From NCBI GenBank assembly GCA_937969125.1, contig CALBVA010000166.1:1-13366 (forward strand): DNA of 13,366 nt, written 5' to 3'. How positions within the stretch are numbered: position 1 is the first letter of the stretch; every line of letters starts with the position of its first letter. Both the position numbers and the translations under genes were made by a program. This document shows, one piece after another, positions 1-7,268 of this stretch. Under the pieces are notes generated by a model. It had not been told where the DNA came from and ran no database searches. It saw only the letters and a program-made list of their open reading frames with translations. The DNA comes from an uncultured Verrucomicrobiales bacterium. Lineage in GTDB: Bacteria; Verrucomicrobiota; Verrucomicrobiia; Verrucomicrobiales; Akkermansiaceae.

Positions 1-246
1 ATTAATGTCGCAGGACGCAAGGTGAGCCCGGCGAGGATTCGCCGCGAGTTGCTGGGAATCGAAGGCGTGGAAGAAGTGATGATTAATAAATCCCCGAGTC
101 CGGACTTCGAGCGGTATGAGGAGATTTCGGCCACGGTGACGACTGCGCTGGATAAAAGTGCGCTTCGCGAGGCGCTGCGGAAGTCATTGGAAGGCTGGGA
201 GATCCCGCGGCACTGGATTCTGATCAAGCCGGATCAGAGCCGCTGA
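1..246 (+). CDS. Acyl-CoA ligase (ANL / AMP-binding superfamily), C-terminal fragment
   Basis: The gene is open from the first base of the window, so only its last 81 codons are visible. An internal GTG at 22 is in frame but is not a real start. The fragment begins INVAGRKVSPARIRRELL, the hinge and start of the mobile C-terminal lid domain of acyl/aryl-CoA ligases (A8-type region). It continues with GIEGVEEVMI and ends WEIPRHWILIKPDQSR. Ligases of this family activate a carboxylic acid as an acyl-adenylate and pass it to CoA or an ACP. In aryl-polyene clusters this enzyme loads the aryl (cinnamate/benzoate-type) starter and sits next to the thioester dehydratase, as here. Oddly, the protein stops before the usual A10 motif (PxxxxGKxxR), so the catalytic lysine of the adenylation half-reaction is not visible. 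The 3' end overlaps the convergent dehydratase gene by 23 bp. Family assignment is fairly sure; the substrate is inferred from neighbours. Confidence 0.75.
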   Translation: MNVAGRKVSPARIRRELLGIEGVEEVMINKSPSPDFERYEEISATVTTALDKSALREALRKSLEGWEIPRHWILIKPDQSR

Positions 247-655
247 GCATGACGATGGCACTCGCGAGTTTCGTTTCACCATCGAGCACCTCGCCCGAAA
301 TCTGAATGATATTTCCGAGTCGACCCTGGACGGTGGCCTTGATGGTGAGCGTGGATCCGGGAGTGGTGGAGCCGAGGATCTTGGCGTTTTTAACCGAGGT
401 GAGACGCATGTCATCGAGGGTGGGATGATCGGGGTCGCATTGGGAAACCACCCCGCCGAGCTGGGCGATAGCCTCGATCATAATGACGCCTGGCCAGAGC
501 GGACGACCGGGGAAGTGCCCCTTGAGAAATTCCTCATTGCCCGTGATCCGGTAAGATCCTTCGCCGGATTTTCCGGGATCGAGCGAGATGACTTTCTCGA
601 CGAAGCGAAACTCCTCGCCATGCGGGAGTGACTGTAATTCTTGCTCAAAGGACAT
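224..655 (-). CDS. FabZ/ApeI-like 3-hydroxyacyl-ACP dehydratase (hotdog fold)
   Basis: This 143-residue protein has the normal size of a single hotdog dehydratase. The signature lies at residues 46-68: GHFPGRPLWPGV followed by IEAIAQLGG. It contains the catalytic histidine (His47) and acidic residue (Glu61) of the FabZ/FabA family. The N-terminal LPHGEEFRFVEKV matches the FabZ opening LPHRxPFLxVD. It should dehydrate 3-hydroxyacyl-ACP intermediates to trans-2-enoyl-ACP. In an aryl-polyene pathway this step is repeated without enoyl reduction, giving the conjugated chain. Its neighbour is an acyl-CoA ligase, as in the apeH-apeI pair of Escherichia coli. The gene is on the minus strand, overlapping the ligase 3' end by 23 bp and the 5' end of the acyltransferase. 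No clear ribosome binding site precedes its ATG. The family call is strong; the role in pigment rather than ordinary fatty acid synthesis is inferred from context. Confidence 0.88.
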   Translation of the reverse strand: MSFEQELQSLPHGEEFRFVEKVISLDPGKSGEGSYRITGNEEFLKGHFPGRPLWPGVIMIEAIAQLGGVVSQCDPDHPTLDDMRLTSVKNAKILGSTTPGSTLTIKATVQGRLGNIIQISGEVLDGETKLASAIVMLSGSDPA

Positions 656-1470
656 TGCGTGAACAGCATGTGGAGCGCGTGAATCACAGGCAAGGAATAC
701 CAGAGGTTGCGGGTGGATTCTACCCCCGTTGGCGTACGGTGCTGCACTTCATCGCGGGTCTGATTTTCATGCTCATTTTTTGGCCATTAGGGTTGGTGTA
801 TGTGGGCCTGCGGAATCTCACCTCATGCCTTATGCGGAATCCTCCGGAGAAGCACCGGGCGATTGGCCAGCGCACGTTGGGTCGGGCCTTTGATGTCTGC
901 ATTCGTGGGTTGATCGGCCTCGGGATCATTAAGATCGATGACTCGGCACTCGCGGCCAATCCTCCCGTTCAAGGCCCGGTGATCGTGGCAAGTAACCACC
1001 CCGCGATTTGGGATGCCCTTCTCATCATGAGACACTGTCGCCAGGTAAGCTGCATCATGAAGGCGAGCCTCCTCTCCAATCCCCTTCTTCGTTGCGGTGC
1101 ACTCTTTGCCGGATTCCTTCCAAATGCCCCACAAAAAAAGATGCTCCGTAGCGCCATCGATCGCCTCGCTGATGGCGGTCAACTCCTCCTCTTCCCCGAG
1201 GGCACCCGGACGAAAGATGAGAATCACCCCCTTAATCCCTTCTACCCCGGAATGGCGCTCATTGCCTGTAAATCGCAGGCTCCACTCCTGCCGGTTTTTA
1301 TCCAAACCAATAGCCCCTATCTCCAAAAAGGCTGGCCGATCTGGAAGATGCCCGATTTTCCGATCCGCATTCACATCGGAGTCGGGAAACGATTACAGGC
1401 AGAGCCGGGCGAGAAGGCGCGCGACTTTTCTGATCGCATGGAGGCCGTCTTTCGAAAACATTTGCGCTGA
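628..1470 (+). CDS. PlsC-like lysophospholipid acyltransferase
   Basis: The protein is up to 280 residues if translation starts at the GTG at 628. That start overlaps the divergent dehydratase gene by 28 bp. In-frame TTG at 655 and GTGs at 670 and 679 would remove most or all of the overlap, and none has a well-placed ribosome binding site. Residues ~37-62 form a membrane segment (LHFIAGLIFMLIFWPLGLVY). The acyltransferase domain follows: SNHPAIWD (residues 122-129) gives the catalytic HxxxxD motif, with His124 and Asp129. FPEGTR (189-194) is the glycerophosphate-binding block. Such enzymes transfer an acyl chain from acyl-ACP or acyl-CoA to a lysophospholipid or similar acceptor at the inner membrane. 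In aryl-polyene clusters a PlsC-type domain, often fused to a glycosyltransferase (ApeJ), is thought to attach the polyene to its lipid. Here the glycosyltransferase is a separate gene 57 bp downstream. The acceptor is unknown. Confidence 0.85.
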   Translation: MTVILAQRTLREQHVERVNHRQGIPEVAGGFYPRWRTVLHFIAGLIFMLIFWPLGLVYVGLRNLTSCLMRNPPEKHRAIGQRTLGRAFDVCIRGLIGLGIIKIDDSALAANPPVQGPVIVASNHPAIWDALLIMRHCRQVSCIMKASLLSNPLLRCGALFAGFLPNAPQKKMLRSAIDRLADGGQLLLFPEGTRTKDENHPLNPFYPGMALIACKSQAPLLPVFIQTNSPYLQKGWPIWKMPDFPIRIHIGVGKRLQAEPGEKARDFSDRMEAVFRKHLR

Positions 1471-1485
1471 TCACCGCGCGGCTGA

Positions 1486-1514
1486 TTGACAATCGTGCTC
1501 GCTCCTAGGAGTCT
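1486..1514 (+). promoter_or_regulatory. Possible sigma-70-type promoter before the glycosyltransferase gene
   Basis: A perfect TTGACA lies at 1486-1491 in the 57-bp gap after the acyltransferase gene. Seventeen bases further, GAGTCT (1509-1514) keeps only the A at position 2 and the T at position 6 of a -10 box. A 10-bp palindrome, CTCCTAGGAG (1502-1511), overlaps the spacer end. If used, this promoter would start transcription only a few bases before the ATG at 1528, giving a nearly leaderless mRNA. The -10 element is weak, so this is tentative. Confidence 0.25.
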
Positions 1515-1527
1515 CCCGCCCTGTTAG

Positions 1528-2286
1528 ATGAAAGCCGCCATTTTGATACCATCATATAATTCAGGGGCGTTGGTGCGCTCAACGGTGGAGGCGGTATTGA
1601 AAGAGTGGAATGACGTCCTCGTCGTCATTGATGGCAGCACAGATGGTAGTGATCAGGACCTTGAGGAGTTGAACCTCTCCGGAAAAAACCTCCGCGTTCA
1701 TCGCCTGCCCGAGAACTGCGGAAAAGGCTCCGCTGTCCTCGCGGGGATTGATCTCCTCGCCGCCGAAGGCTTCACCCACGCCCTCACTATGGATGCTGAT
1801 GGCCAACACCCGGCGGCCTCCATCCCGGCTTACATCTCCGCCGGTCAATCCCACCCGGAAGCCCTCGTCCTCGGCGAACCAGTCTTTGATGATGATGCCC
1901 CCGCCCTCCGCGTTCAGGGTCGCAAGGTCTCCAACACCTGGGCAAATCTCGAAACCCTCTGGTGGGGCATCCATGATTCTCTTTTTGGCATGCGACTTTA
2001 TCCAATTGCCCCTCTTCAGGAAATCTTCGCCGCCACCAGCGGAGCGCGCCGCTTTGACTTCGATCCGGAGGTCGCCGTCCGCTTCTGTTGGAAAGGAGTT
2101 CCCGTCATTAACATCAAGACACCAGTCCGCTACCTCAGCGAAGAAGAAGGAGGCGTGAGCCAATTTCGCTATCTTCGCGATAACTCCCTTCTCACCTGGA
2201 TGCATATCCGCCTCTTCTTTGGCTTCCTCCTCCGACTTCCTGTCCTCCTTTTCCGCGGCCGCAACCCCCTCCGAAACCATGGCTGA
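1528..2286 (+). CDS. Glycosyltransferase family 2
   Basis: This 252-residue GT-A fold enzyme opens with AILIPSYNSG. It carries VVIDGSTDGS (residues 32-41, nucleotide-sugar binding) and TMDADGQHP (87-95), where the DxD-type aspartates Asp89 and Asp91 would hold the metal and sugar nucleotide. This half resembles dolichyl-phosphate-mannose-synthase-like inverting transferases. The C-terminal ~25 residues (HIRLFFGFLLRLPVLLF) are hydrophobic and end in basic residues, suggesting membrane attachment on the cytoplasmic face. It is followed by a methyltransferase whose ATG overlaps its end by 8 bp, so the two are probably translationally coupled. A GT2 gene of this type is a regular member of aryl-polyene and flexirubin clusters, where it may glycosylate the lipid head group. 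Donor and acceptor sugars cannot be read from the sequence. Confidence 0.87.
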   Translation: MKAAILIPSYNSGALVRSTVEAVLKEWNDVLVVIDGSTDGSDQDLEELNLSGKNLRVHRLPENCGKGSAVLAGIDLLAAEGFTHALTMDADGQHPAASIPAYISAGQSHPEALVLGEPVFDDDAPALRVQGRKVSNTWANLETLWWGIHDSLFGMRLYPIAPLQEIFAATSGARRFDFDPEVAVRFCWKGVPVINIKTPVRYLSEEEGGVSQFRYLRDNSLLTWMHIRLFFGFLLRLPVLLFRGRNPLRNHG

Positions 2287-2938
2287 CTCCCGCTCCATCG
2301 CGAAGAAAATCGCCTCCCTCTGCCCCGGCCGCTGGCTCACCGGATACACCAAGACGAAGCTCCGCACCGATCCCCTCTACAACGGCGTTCACCAAGAGCT
2401 GCAGGATCAATCCGGCCCGCTTCTGGATGTCGGATGTGGCATGGGCATCTTCGGTCTCTACCTCCGCGAACGCGGATGGAATGCCCCCATCACTGGCTTC
2501 GATTATGACCAGAGTAAGGTCACCGCCGGGCTCAAAATGATCGAAAAAGGTGGCTACCAAAACATCTCGCTCTCCCGGGGCGATGCCCGCTCCGAACTCC
2601 CGGATCATTCCGGCAATGTCACCATCCTCGATATCCTCCAATTCTTCGTCGATGCCGAGCAACGCCAGCTCATCAAGGAAGTCTCCCGCCGCGTCAGTGA
2701 TGAAGGCATCCTTGTCATCCGCAGCGGCGTGAAGGAAAAGAACCTCCGCTTCTTAATCACCTGGATCGGCGACATCTTTGCCAAGTGCACATTCTGGATG
2801 AAGTCCGCCCCCATCCATTACCCGACCAAGGAATTCTTCGTCGAGACCCTCGAAGCCGAGGGCTTCAAAGTCGAAGTGCGCCCTTTCTGGGGGCGCACTC
2901 CTTTCAATAACTACCTCATCGTGGCCAAGCGGACCTAG
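2279..2938 (+). CDS. Class I SAM-dependent methyltransferase
   Basis: I place the start at the ATG at 2279, inside the end of the glycosyltransferase gene (8-bp overlap), giving 219 residues. The open frame reaches back to 2219, but those 20 extra residues are low-complexity and overlap the upstream gene. Motif I, LLDVGCGMG (residues 48-56), binds S-adenosylmethionine. GFDYD (73-77) supplies the acidic residue that contacts the ribose. ILDILQFF (117-124) fits motif IV. The rest is a standard Rossmann methyltransferase with a C-terminal strand pair ending FNNYLIVAKRT. In aryl-polyene and flexirubin clusters such enzymes methylate the aryl head ring or its hydroxyl group. That role is inferred here from position only. 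The 3' end overlaps the convergent beta-propeller gene by 4 bp. Confidence 0.85.
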   Translation: MADSRSIAKKIASLCPGRWLTGYTKTKLRTDPLYNGVHQELQDQSGPLLDVGCGMGIFGLYLRERGWNAPITGFDYDQSKVTAGLKMIEKGGYQNISLSRGDARSELPDHSGNVTILDILQFFVDAEQRQLIKEVSRRVSDEGILVIRSGVKEKNLRFLITWIGDIFAKCTFWMKSAPIHYPTKEFFVETLEAEGFKVEVRPFWGRTPFNNYLIVAKRT

Positions 2939-4380
2939 TCCTCAATGAGGACCCGGTAAAAGCGCTTCGCCCCATTCATCTGGCCGACTCGCACCTCTTT
3001 CGCAAAGCCATTTCCATTGATTGATGGGGTCCGTGTTGCATTCGTAAAGTTGATGTTATTCGCGAATTCCACCCGGTAGGATTTCCCGACTTCAGTTCGG
3101 TATCCCACGTAGTAAAATTCATCCTTCAAATTCAGAACTGCACTGTTCAACACCAGCGGGACGGACTGAAATTTTTTGCCGGTATCCCATCGCGCAACCT
3201 GCGTGCTCGCCGATGCTGATCCAAAGTATCCCTTCGAAAAAGTTCCACCTGCGAAGAGATCTCCCTCCGGTGTCACCGCCACACAGTTCACGATCTGCGA
3301 CCCTGTCGAGCCCAGCCCGGACCCCAAATTCTCCCACGAATCTGTCGTGATATTCCACCTCGCGATGTGATTCAGCCGCGTGTTGTTCCGGTTCACATCC
3401 GCCTGCATATCACCGCACATGTAAACGTTTCCTGCGGCGTCGAAGGCAATGTCAAATACCCCGTCGCCATTGAAATTAGTTCCGTTGGATTGCCGGTATT
3501 CATCATCGAATCCTCCGTTCAAGTCGTCCCACATCCCCGTCGTCGGGTCATAGGCAGCTACGAAGTTCACCGTCTGCGCCGGGGTTCCCACCTGCGTAAA
3601 ATTCCCCGCGAAGTAAAATCGCCCGTCCACCGGATTCAGTTTCACCTCACGGCAGATCCCACTACCGCCGATTCCCCCCGCATACTCACTCCAGTTCGTC
3701 CCATCCCAGCGTACGAGACCCTCATTCATCCGTCCCGTCGCGATGATGTCGCCGTTTGCCAATGTCACCATCGAATACACCGCCCCGCTCACTCCGTTGC
3801 CGACCGGATTCCAGGTATTGTCGCTGAGATTAAAGCGCAAAATCCGCCGCTCATTCTGTGGAGAACTACCCCTCGAAATATCCCCACCGATATAAATGAA
3901 ATCTCCCGACTGCGTGATCGAGCGCACCTCCGCCGAAATCGGACCGTTCTCATATCCCGCCGTCACCAGATTGTTCAGATCCGGATCGGTCAATGACGAC
4001 CACGTCCCGGTGCTGGGATCGAATCTCGCCACACTCCGCGCCTCAGTTCCTCCGGCGTCGGTATGGTTCCCCCCGATGTAAATGCTCCCATCGTTACCCT
4101 TATAGATTGCTCTCACCGAGCCCTCGATCTTTCCATTAGTTCCCGGTACCGTTTCCCAGACCTCCGTCGTCAGATTGAACCTTAGAAAATTCTCAATCTC
4201 TCCCAATCCTTCCGCTCCGTTGAAAAGTCCACCCGTATAAAGATAGTTCCCATCGACCAAAAAATCGAAAGGCTCCGGATCGATTTGTGGGAGACAATAG
4301 TCCCAGTGAGTGTCTCCCGCCACTTGTGCGGAAGCTGGAAGGCAGAGAGCCCCGGCGATAAAAAGTAATTTTGGATTCAT
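2935..4380 (-). CDS. Secreted seven-bladed Kelch-like beta-propeller protein
   Basis: The 481-residue protein starts with a signal peptide (KLLFIAGALCLPASA, cleavage likely near residue 18). Residues ~45-405 hold seven repeats of a Kelch-like blade: a YIGG-type turn, a variable loop, then VARFDPSTGTW and relatives. The blade tryptophans are at about 75, 127, 190, 230, 284 and 349, with Phe404 at the matching place in the last repeat. Seven repeats would close a seven-bladed propeller. Residues ~405-481 form a separate small domain (SYRVEFANN and KRFYRV), a C-terminal module frequent in secreted verrucomicrobial proteins. The function is unknown; propellers of this kind bind ligands or partner proteins outside the cytoplasm. 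There is no obvious enzymatic motif and no PEP-CTERM tail. It lies on the minus strand between biosynthetic genes and has no evident link to them. The start ATG is preceded by an A-rich stretch, not a Shine-Dalgarno sequence. Confidence 0.75.
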   Translation of the reverse strand: MNPKLLFIAGALCLPASAQVAGDTHWDYCLPQIDPEPFDFLVDGNYLYTGGLFNGAEGLGEIENFLRFNLTTEVWETVPGTNGKIEGSVRAIYKGNDGSIYIGGNHTDAGGTEARSVARFDPSTGTWSSLTDPDLNNLVTAGYENGPISAEVRSITQSGDFIYIGGDISRGSSPQNERRILRFNLSDNTWNPVGNGVSGAVYSMVTLANGDIIATGRMNEGLVRWDGTNWSEYAGGIGGSGICREVKLNPVDGRFYFAGNFTQVGTPAQTVNFVAAYDPTTGMWDDLNGGFDDEYRQSNGTNFNGDGVFDIAFDAAGNVYMCGDMQADVNRNNTRLNHIARWNITTDSWENLGSGLGSTGSQIVNCVAVTPEGDLFAGGTFSKGYFGSASASTQVARWDTGKKFQSVPLVLNSAVLNLKDEFYYVGYRTEVGKSYRVEFANNINFTNATRTPSINGNGFAKEVRVGQMNGAKRFYRVLIED

Positions 4381-4401
4381 GTTTTTTTAGTGAAAAGTTT
4401 G

Positions 4402-4446
4402 GCTCCGGACACGCTGCCTGCGAAAAAAGAACGGTGTGCCCGGAGC
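4402..4446. repeat. Imperfect inverted repeat in the divergent gap before rlmN
   Basis: GCTCCGGACAC (4402-4412) is complementary to GTGT plus CCGGAGC (4434-4446), with a 2-base bulge (GC) in the right arm and a 21-base loop. It lies 22 bp upstream of the beta-propeller ATG, so on the minus strand it would fall in that gene's leader or promoter. No T-run follows on either strand, so a terminator is unlikely. An operator or leader hairpin is possible. The remaining gap to rlmN shows nothing else I recognise. Confidence 0.35.
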
Positions 4447-4571
4447 TAGAAAAACGGGTGGATTGATATCCCGTTGATCTCATTAGTCACCACCTCCACT
4501 ACCGATGACATGGTTTCTCAAATTTTTTCTGATTCCCCTTCACCCTCCGATCAGTTGCACTCCTGACCGCG

Positions 4572-5579
4572 ATGAACTCCGTCCTGGACCTCCCCTTCAC
4601 GGCCCTGCAGGAAGCCCTCGAAATCGAGGGGTTGAATCCCACGCACGCCACCAAGGTCTTTCAATTCCTCCATCTCCAGAAGTCGGTCGAGCTCCCGCCA
4701 AAAGTTCGCGCTTGGCTCGCCGAGCAAAAACAATTCGTCCTTAACGAAGTCCGTTCCACTCCCAGTGGCGACGGCGTTACTCAAAAATTCCTCCTCCAAC
4801 TCCCTGATCGGCAGGATGTCGAATCCGTCCTCATGGGATTCTCCGGCCGCCACACCGCCTGTCTCAGTAGCCAAGTCGGCTGCGCCATGGGCTGCGTTTT
4901 TTGTGCCACCGGTCAGATGGGTTTTCGCCGTCATCTCACCACTGGCGAGATCGTCTCCCAAGTTTACTTTATCAATGAGCAGCTCCGCGCGCGGAATGAA
5001 TCCCCGGTCCGGAATCTCGTCATGATGGGCATGGGCGAACCCCTCCATAACTTCCAGCCCGTCATCGATGCTCTCGATATCCTGACCGATACCCGCGGCC
5101 TTTGCATCGGCCATTCCCACATCACCATCAGCACCGTCGGCCACATTCCCGGCATCCTAAAACTGGCCGAGGTCCCCCGCAGTTACCACCTCTCCGTGAG
5201 CCTCCATGGCGTCACCGATGAAGAGCGTGGTGCCCTCATTCCGGTTAACAAACGCTGGCCTATCGCCGATGTCCTGGAGGCCTGCCGGGAATACTCCGCC
5301 AAACGCGATCAACATGTCCTCATCGCCTGGACCCTCATCGCCGGGGTGAACGACAGTGATGACCACGCCCGCCGCCTCGCCGAACTCCTCAGCGGTCGGG
5401 ACATCCACCTCAATCTCATCCCGCTCAATCCCACCGACGGCTACTCCGAGCAACCGCCATCCGAAGAAACGGTCGCCCGCTTCCACGAACTCATCCGCTG
5501 CCATGGCACCTTCCCCGTCACCGTCCGCCAAAAGCGTGGCATTGATGTCGGAGCCGGTTGCGGTCAGCTCGCTTCTTGA
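4572..5579 (+). CDS. rlmN: RlmN/Cfr-family radical SAM rRNA methyltransferase, probably RlmN
   Basis: This 335-residue protein has every key element of the family. The cluster motif CAMGCVFC gives Cys104, Cys108 and Cys111 for the 4Fe-4S cluster. GMGEP (153-157) contacts SAM. Glu84 in VESV corresponds to the conserved active-site glutamate of the family. Cys330 in GCGQL is the C-terminal methyl-carrier cysteine. RlmN methylates C2 of A2503 in 23S rRNA and A37 of some tRNAs, using a methylated cysteine intermediate. The protein departs from typical RlmN: the usual FEYVL stretch reads IAWTLIAGVND, nearer to IAYIMLPGVND of Cfr, the peptide before the first cysteine lacks the IPE motif, and the usual ACGQL is GCGQL. 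The RlmN-like GMGEPL keeps RlmN as the first choice. It begins 191 bp after the divergent propeller gene, and its 3' end overlaps the deacetylase gene by 16 bp. Confidence 0.88.
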   Translation: MNSVLDLPFTALQEALEIEGLNPTHATKVFQFLHLQKSVELPPKVRAWLAEQKQFVLNEVRSTPSGDGVTQKFLLQLPDRQDVESVLMGFSGRHTACLSSQVGCAMGCVFCATGQMGFRRHLTTGEIVSQVYFINEQLRARNESPVRNLVMMGMGEPLHNFQPVIDALDILTDTRGLCIGHSHITISTVGHIPGILKLAEVPRSYHLSVSLHGVTDEERGALIPVNKRWPIADVLEACREYSAKRDQHVLIAWTLIAGVNDSDDHARRLAELLSGRDIHLNLIPLNPTDGYSEQPPSEETVARFHELIRCHGTFPVTVRQKRGIDVGAGCGQLAS

Positions 5580-6280
5580 TCCATCAGCCGCAGCACTCGC
5601 TTCACCACCTCTGGCCCGATTCCTGTCCCCTCATGAATCAGGATAATCGCTCCCTCATCCAGATCAGCCTCGATCCGCTTCATCACCACCTCCACATCCT
5701 TTTCCACCGCGTCATACCCGCGGCAGCTCCACCCCACCAGCCGCATCCCCAGCTTCCGGATCACCGGATGCACAAAGAAATTCGAGTGCCCCACCGGCGC
5801 CCGAAAAATCTTCGGCGCCTCGTCTAAAATCCCGGTCAATACCTCCTGACACCTGCGAATTTCCCGCCAGGTTCTCATTGGCCCCGCCGCCCAAAAACTC
5901 GCCTGCGGATGGCTCCAGGTGTGGTTCCCCACCTCGTGCCCGCGCCGCGTGATCTCCCGCATTAGCTCCGGATACCGCTCGGCTTTCTCGCCGATCACAA
6001 AGAAGGCCGCCTTCACCCCTGCCTCATCCAGCAGATCTAAAATCAGCGGCGTCTCCACCGAATCCGGTCCGTCATCGATCGTCAGCCACGTCTTCTCCGC
6101 ATGCGTCTGCACCTTGCCGAACCAGCGCGAACTTGGACAAAGCGTCCCCCACAGCAGAAAGCCCATTAGAAGGGAGTTCTCAATCATCCCCGCGACCCAT
6201 TGCCCGCGTGCCATCAGAAACACACTGTGCCCGAACATCAGCAGCACAAACACCGCCCGCACTGCCAACCCGAAATTCAT
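5564..6280 (-). CDS. NodB-domain polysaccharide deacetylase family protein
   Basis: The protein has 238 residues. Residues 1-45 contain two hydrophobic stretches (RAVFVLLMFGHSVFL and IENSLLMGFLLWG), so it is probably anchored in the inner membrane. The NodB domain follows. Motif 1 is TIDDGPD (67-73), with the base and metal aspartates Asp69 and Asp70. Motif 2 is NHTWSH (119-124), with metal ligands His120 and His124. Motif 3 is RAPVGH (160-165), and HEG with His216 is the later catalytic histidine region. The family removes N- or O-acetyl groups from sugars in a metal-dependent reaction. Its ATG overlaps the stop of the upstream acyltransferase (ATGA-type junction), so the pair is almost surely co-translated. 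This suggests deacetylation of a sugar on a lipid-linked product, an inference from context; cell-wall or exopolysaccharide substrates remain possible. Confidence 0.87.
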   Translation of the reverse strand: MNFGLAVRAVFVLLMFGHSVFLMARGQWVAGMIENSLLMGFLLWGTLCPSSRWFGKVQTHAEKTWLTIDDGPDSVETPLILDLLDEAGVKAAFFVIGEKAERYPELMREITRRGHEVGNHTWSHPQASFWAAGPMRTWREIRRCQEVLTGILDEAPKIFRAPVGHSNFFVHPVIRKLGMRLVGWSCRGYDAVEKDVEVVMKRIEADLDEGAIILIHEGTGIGPEVVKRVLRLMDQEAS

Positions 6281-7227
6281 CTCTCCTGAGTTTTCGTAAA
6301 TGCCTCCTCAAACGCAAACCACTGCGTTCCGTATCTTTCCAGAAACGGCACCAGTCGTCCCGCCCACGCCGCCGCGTAACCCTTCTCCCTCACCCGGCGG
6401 TCTGCCGGGATCTCCAGCGGCTTCTCAAAAATAATTCGGTAATTTCGATACCCCGCCCGCACCACGAAGAGCGGCACACAGGGGCACTTTGTCATCGCCG
6501 CCAGCGTCATCGGCCCCTTCGGCACCCGGATTTTCCAGTCACCACCCGCCGGTGCCTCAATCGCCGAAACCTCCCCGATCACCCGGTCACACTGGATTGC
6601 CACCAGTTCGCCCTCGCTCAGCAACTTAGCCAGCTCCACCCCCAGCATTCCCTGTGATTCATTATAGTGGATTTTAAAATTCGAGTGCGCCCGCGTGTCA
6701 TCCGCCAGCTCCTTTCGCCGCATCTCCTCCATGTGCTCTTCCTTCTCCGGAATCCGCACCGTGTGCAGCGTCCGCCCGAAGTGCCCCGAGAAGATCGCCG
6801 CCGCCAGATCGTAATTGCCCGTGTGCGTCGTCATAATGAGCGCCGCCTCCGTCCCGCCCTGCAGCATGTCAAAGGTCTCCTTCCCCTCGATCTCCCAGGT
6901 CACCACCTCCTGCCCCAGCCGTGCTCGGAGTCCGTCGATGTAAGTCCACCCGAAGTTCACGAAGACCCGGAACACCATCGCGTAGCTTTCAATTCCTCCC
7001 AGATCCGGCATCACCGCGCTCAGGTTTTTCTGGATTCCCCGTCGCTGAGGACCCGCCAGCACCAGCACAATTGCCGAGAACAGGTAAAGCAATCCCGCCT
7101 CCACAAAGCGGGGCATCCTTGGAAAAGTTCGCAGAGCCCACATCATCGCCCGTGTTGGGAAATCCCCGTGAAGACCGAAGCGCGAGTATTCCTCCGCTTG
7201 ATTTTCTGGATTGCCGTGCTTCATCAT
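6277..7227 (-). CDS. LpxL/HtrB-like lysophospholipid acyltransferase
   Basis: The 316-residue protein matches the lipid A late-acyltransferase family in length and layout. A short N-terminal segment leads to a hydrophobic stretch (GLLYLFSAIVLVLAG, residues 45-59), then the RRGIQKNLS region typical of LpxL homologues. The catalytic HxxxxD motif is HTGNYD (135-140, His135 and Asp140). Further on, ALIMTTHTG and the IQCDRV and VPLFVVR segments fit the family. Two adjacent ATG codons (7227 and 7224) could start it. Such enzymes move acyl chains from ACP to membrane lipid acceptors on the cytoplasmic side of the inner membrane. LpxL-like genes recur in aryl-polyene and flexirubin clusters, where they are proposed to attach a fatty acid or the polyene to the lipid. 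It is the first gene of a two-gene minus-strand operon, divergent from the halogenase-like gene with only 41 bp between them. Confidence 0.83.
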   Translation of the reverse strand: MMKHGNPENQAEEYSRFGLHGDFPTRAMMWALRTFPRMPRFVEAGLLYLFSAIVLVLAGPQRRGIQKNLSAVMPDLGGIESYAMVFRVFVNFGWTYIDGLRARLGQEVVTWEIEGKETFDMLQGGTEAALIMTTHTGNYDLAAAIFSGHFGRTLHTVRIPEKEEHMEEMRRKELADDTRAHSNFKIHYNESQGMLGVELAKLLSEGELVAIQCDRVIGEVSAIEAPAGGDWKIRVPKGPMTLAAMTKCPCVPLFVVRAGYRNYRIIFEKPLEIPADRRVREKGYAAAWAGRLVPFLERYGTQWFAFEEAFTKTQER

Positions 7228-7268
7228 TGTATCAAATCACCCCCGCGCGGGCGTAACGGTCTTTCGCA

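Noticed and set aside
22..246. A complete 74-residue gene starting at GTG 22
   Set aside because: The frame is open to the window edge, and the upstream codons (INVAGRK) continue the acyl ligase hinge, so the GTG is an internal valine.
1579..2367. 262-codon open frame antisense to the glycosyltransferase and methyltransferase genes
   Set aside because: It spans two real genes with clear motifs and has no recognisable features itself.
3367..3996. 209-codon plus-strand frame within the propeller gene
   Set aside because: Histidine/arginine/proline-rich shadow translation; the minus strand encodes regular blades with a signal peptide.
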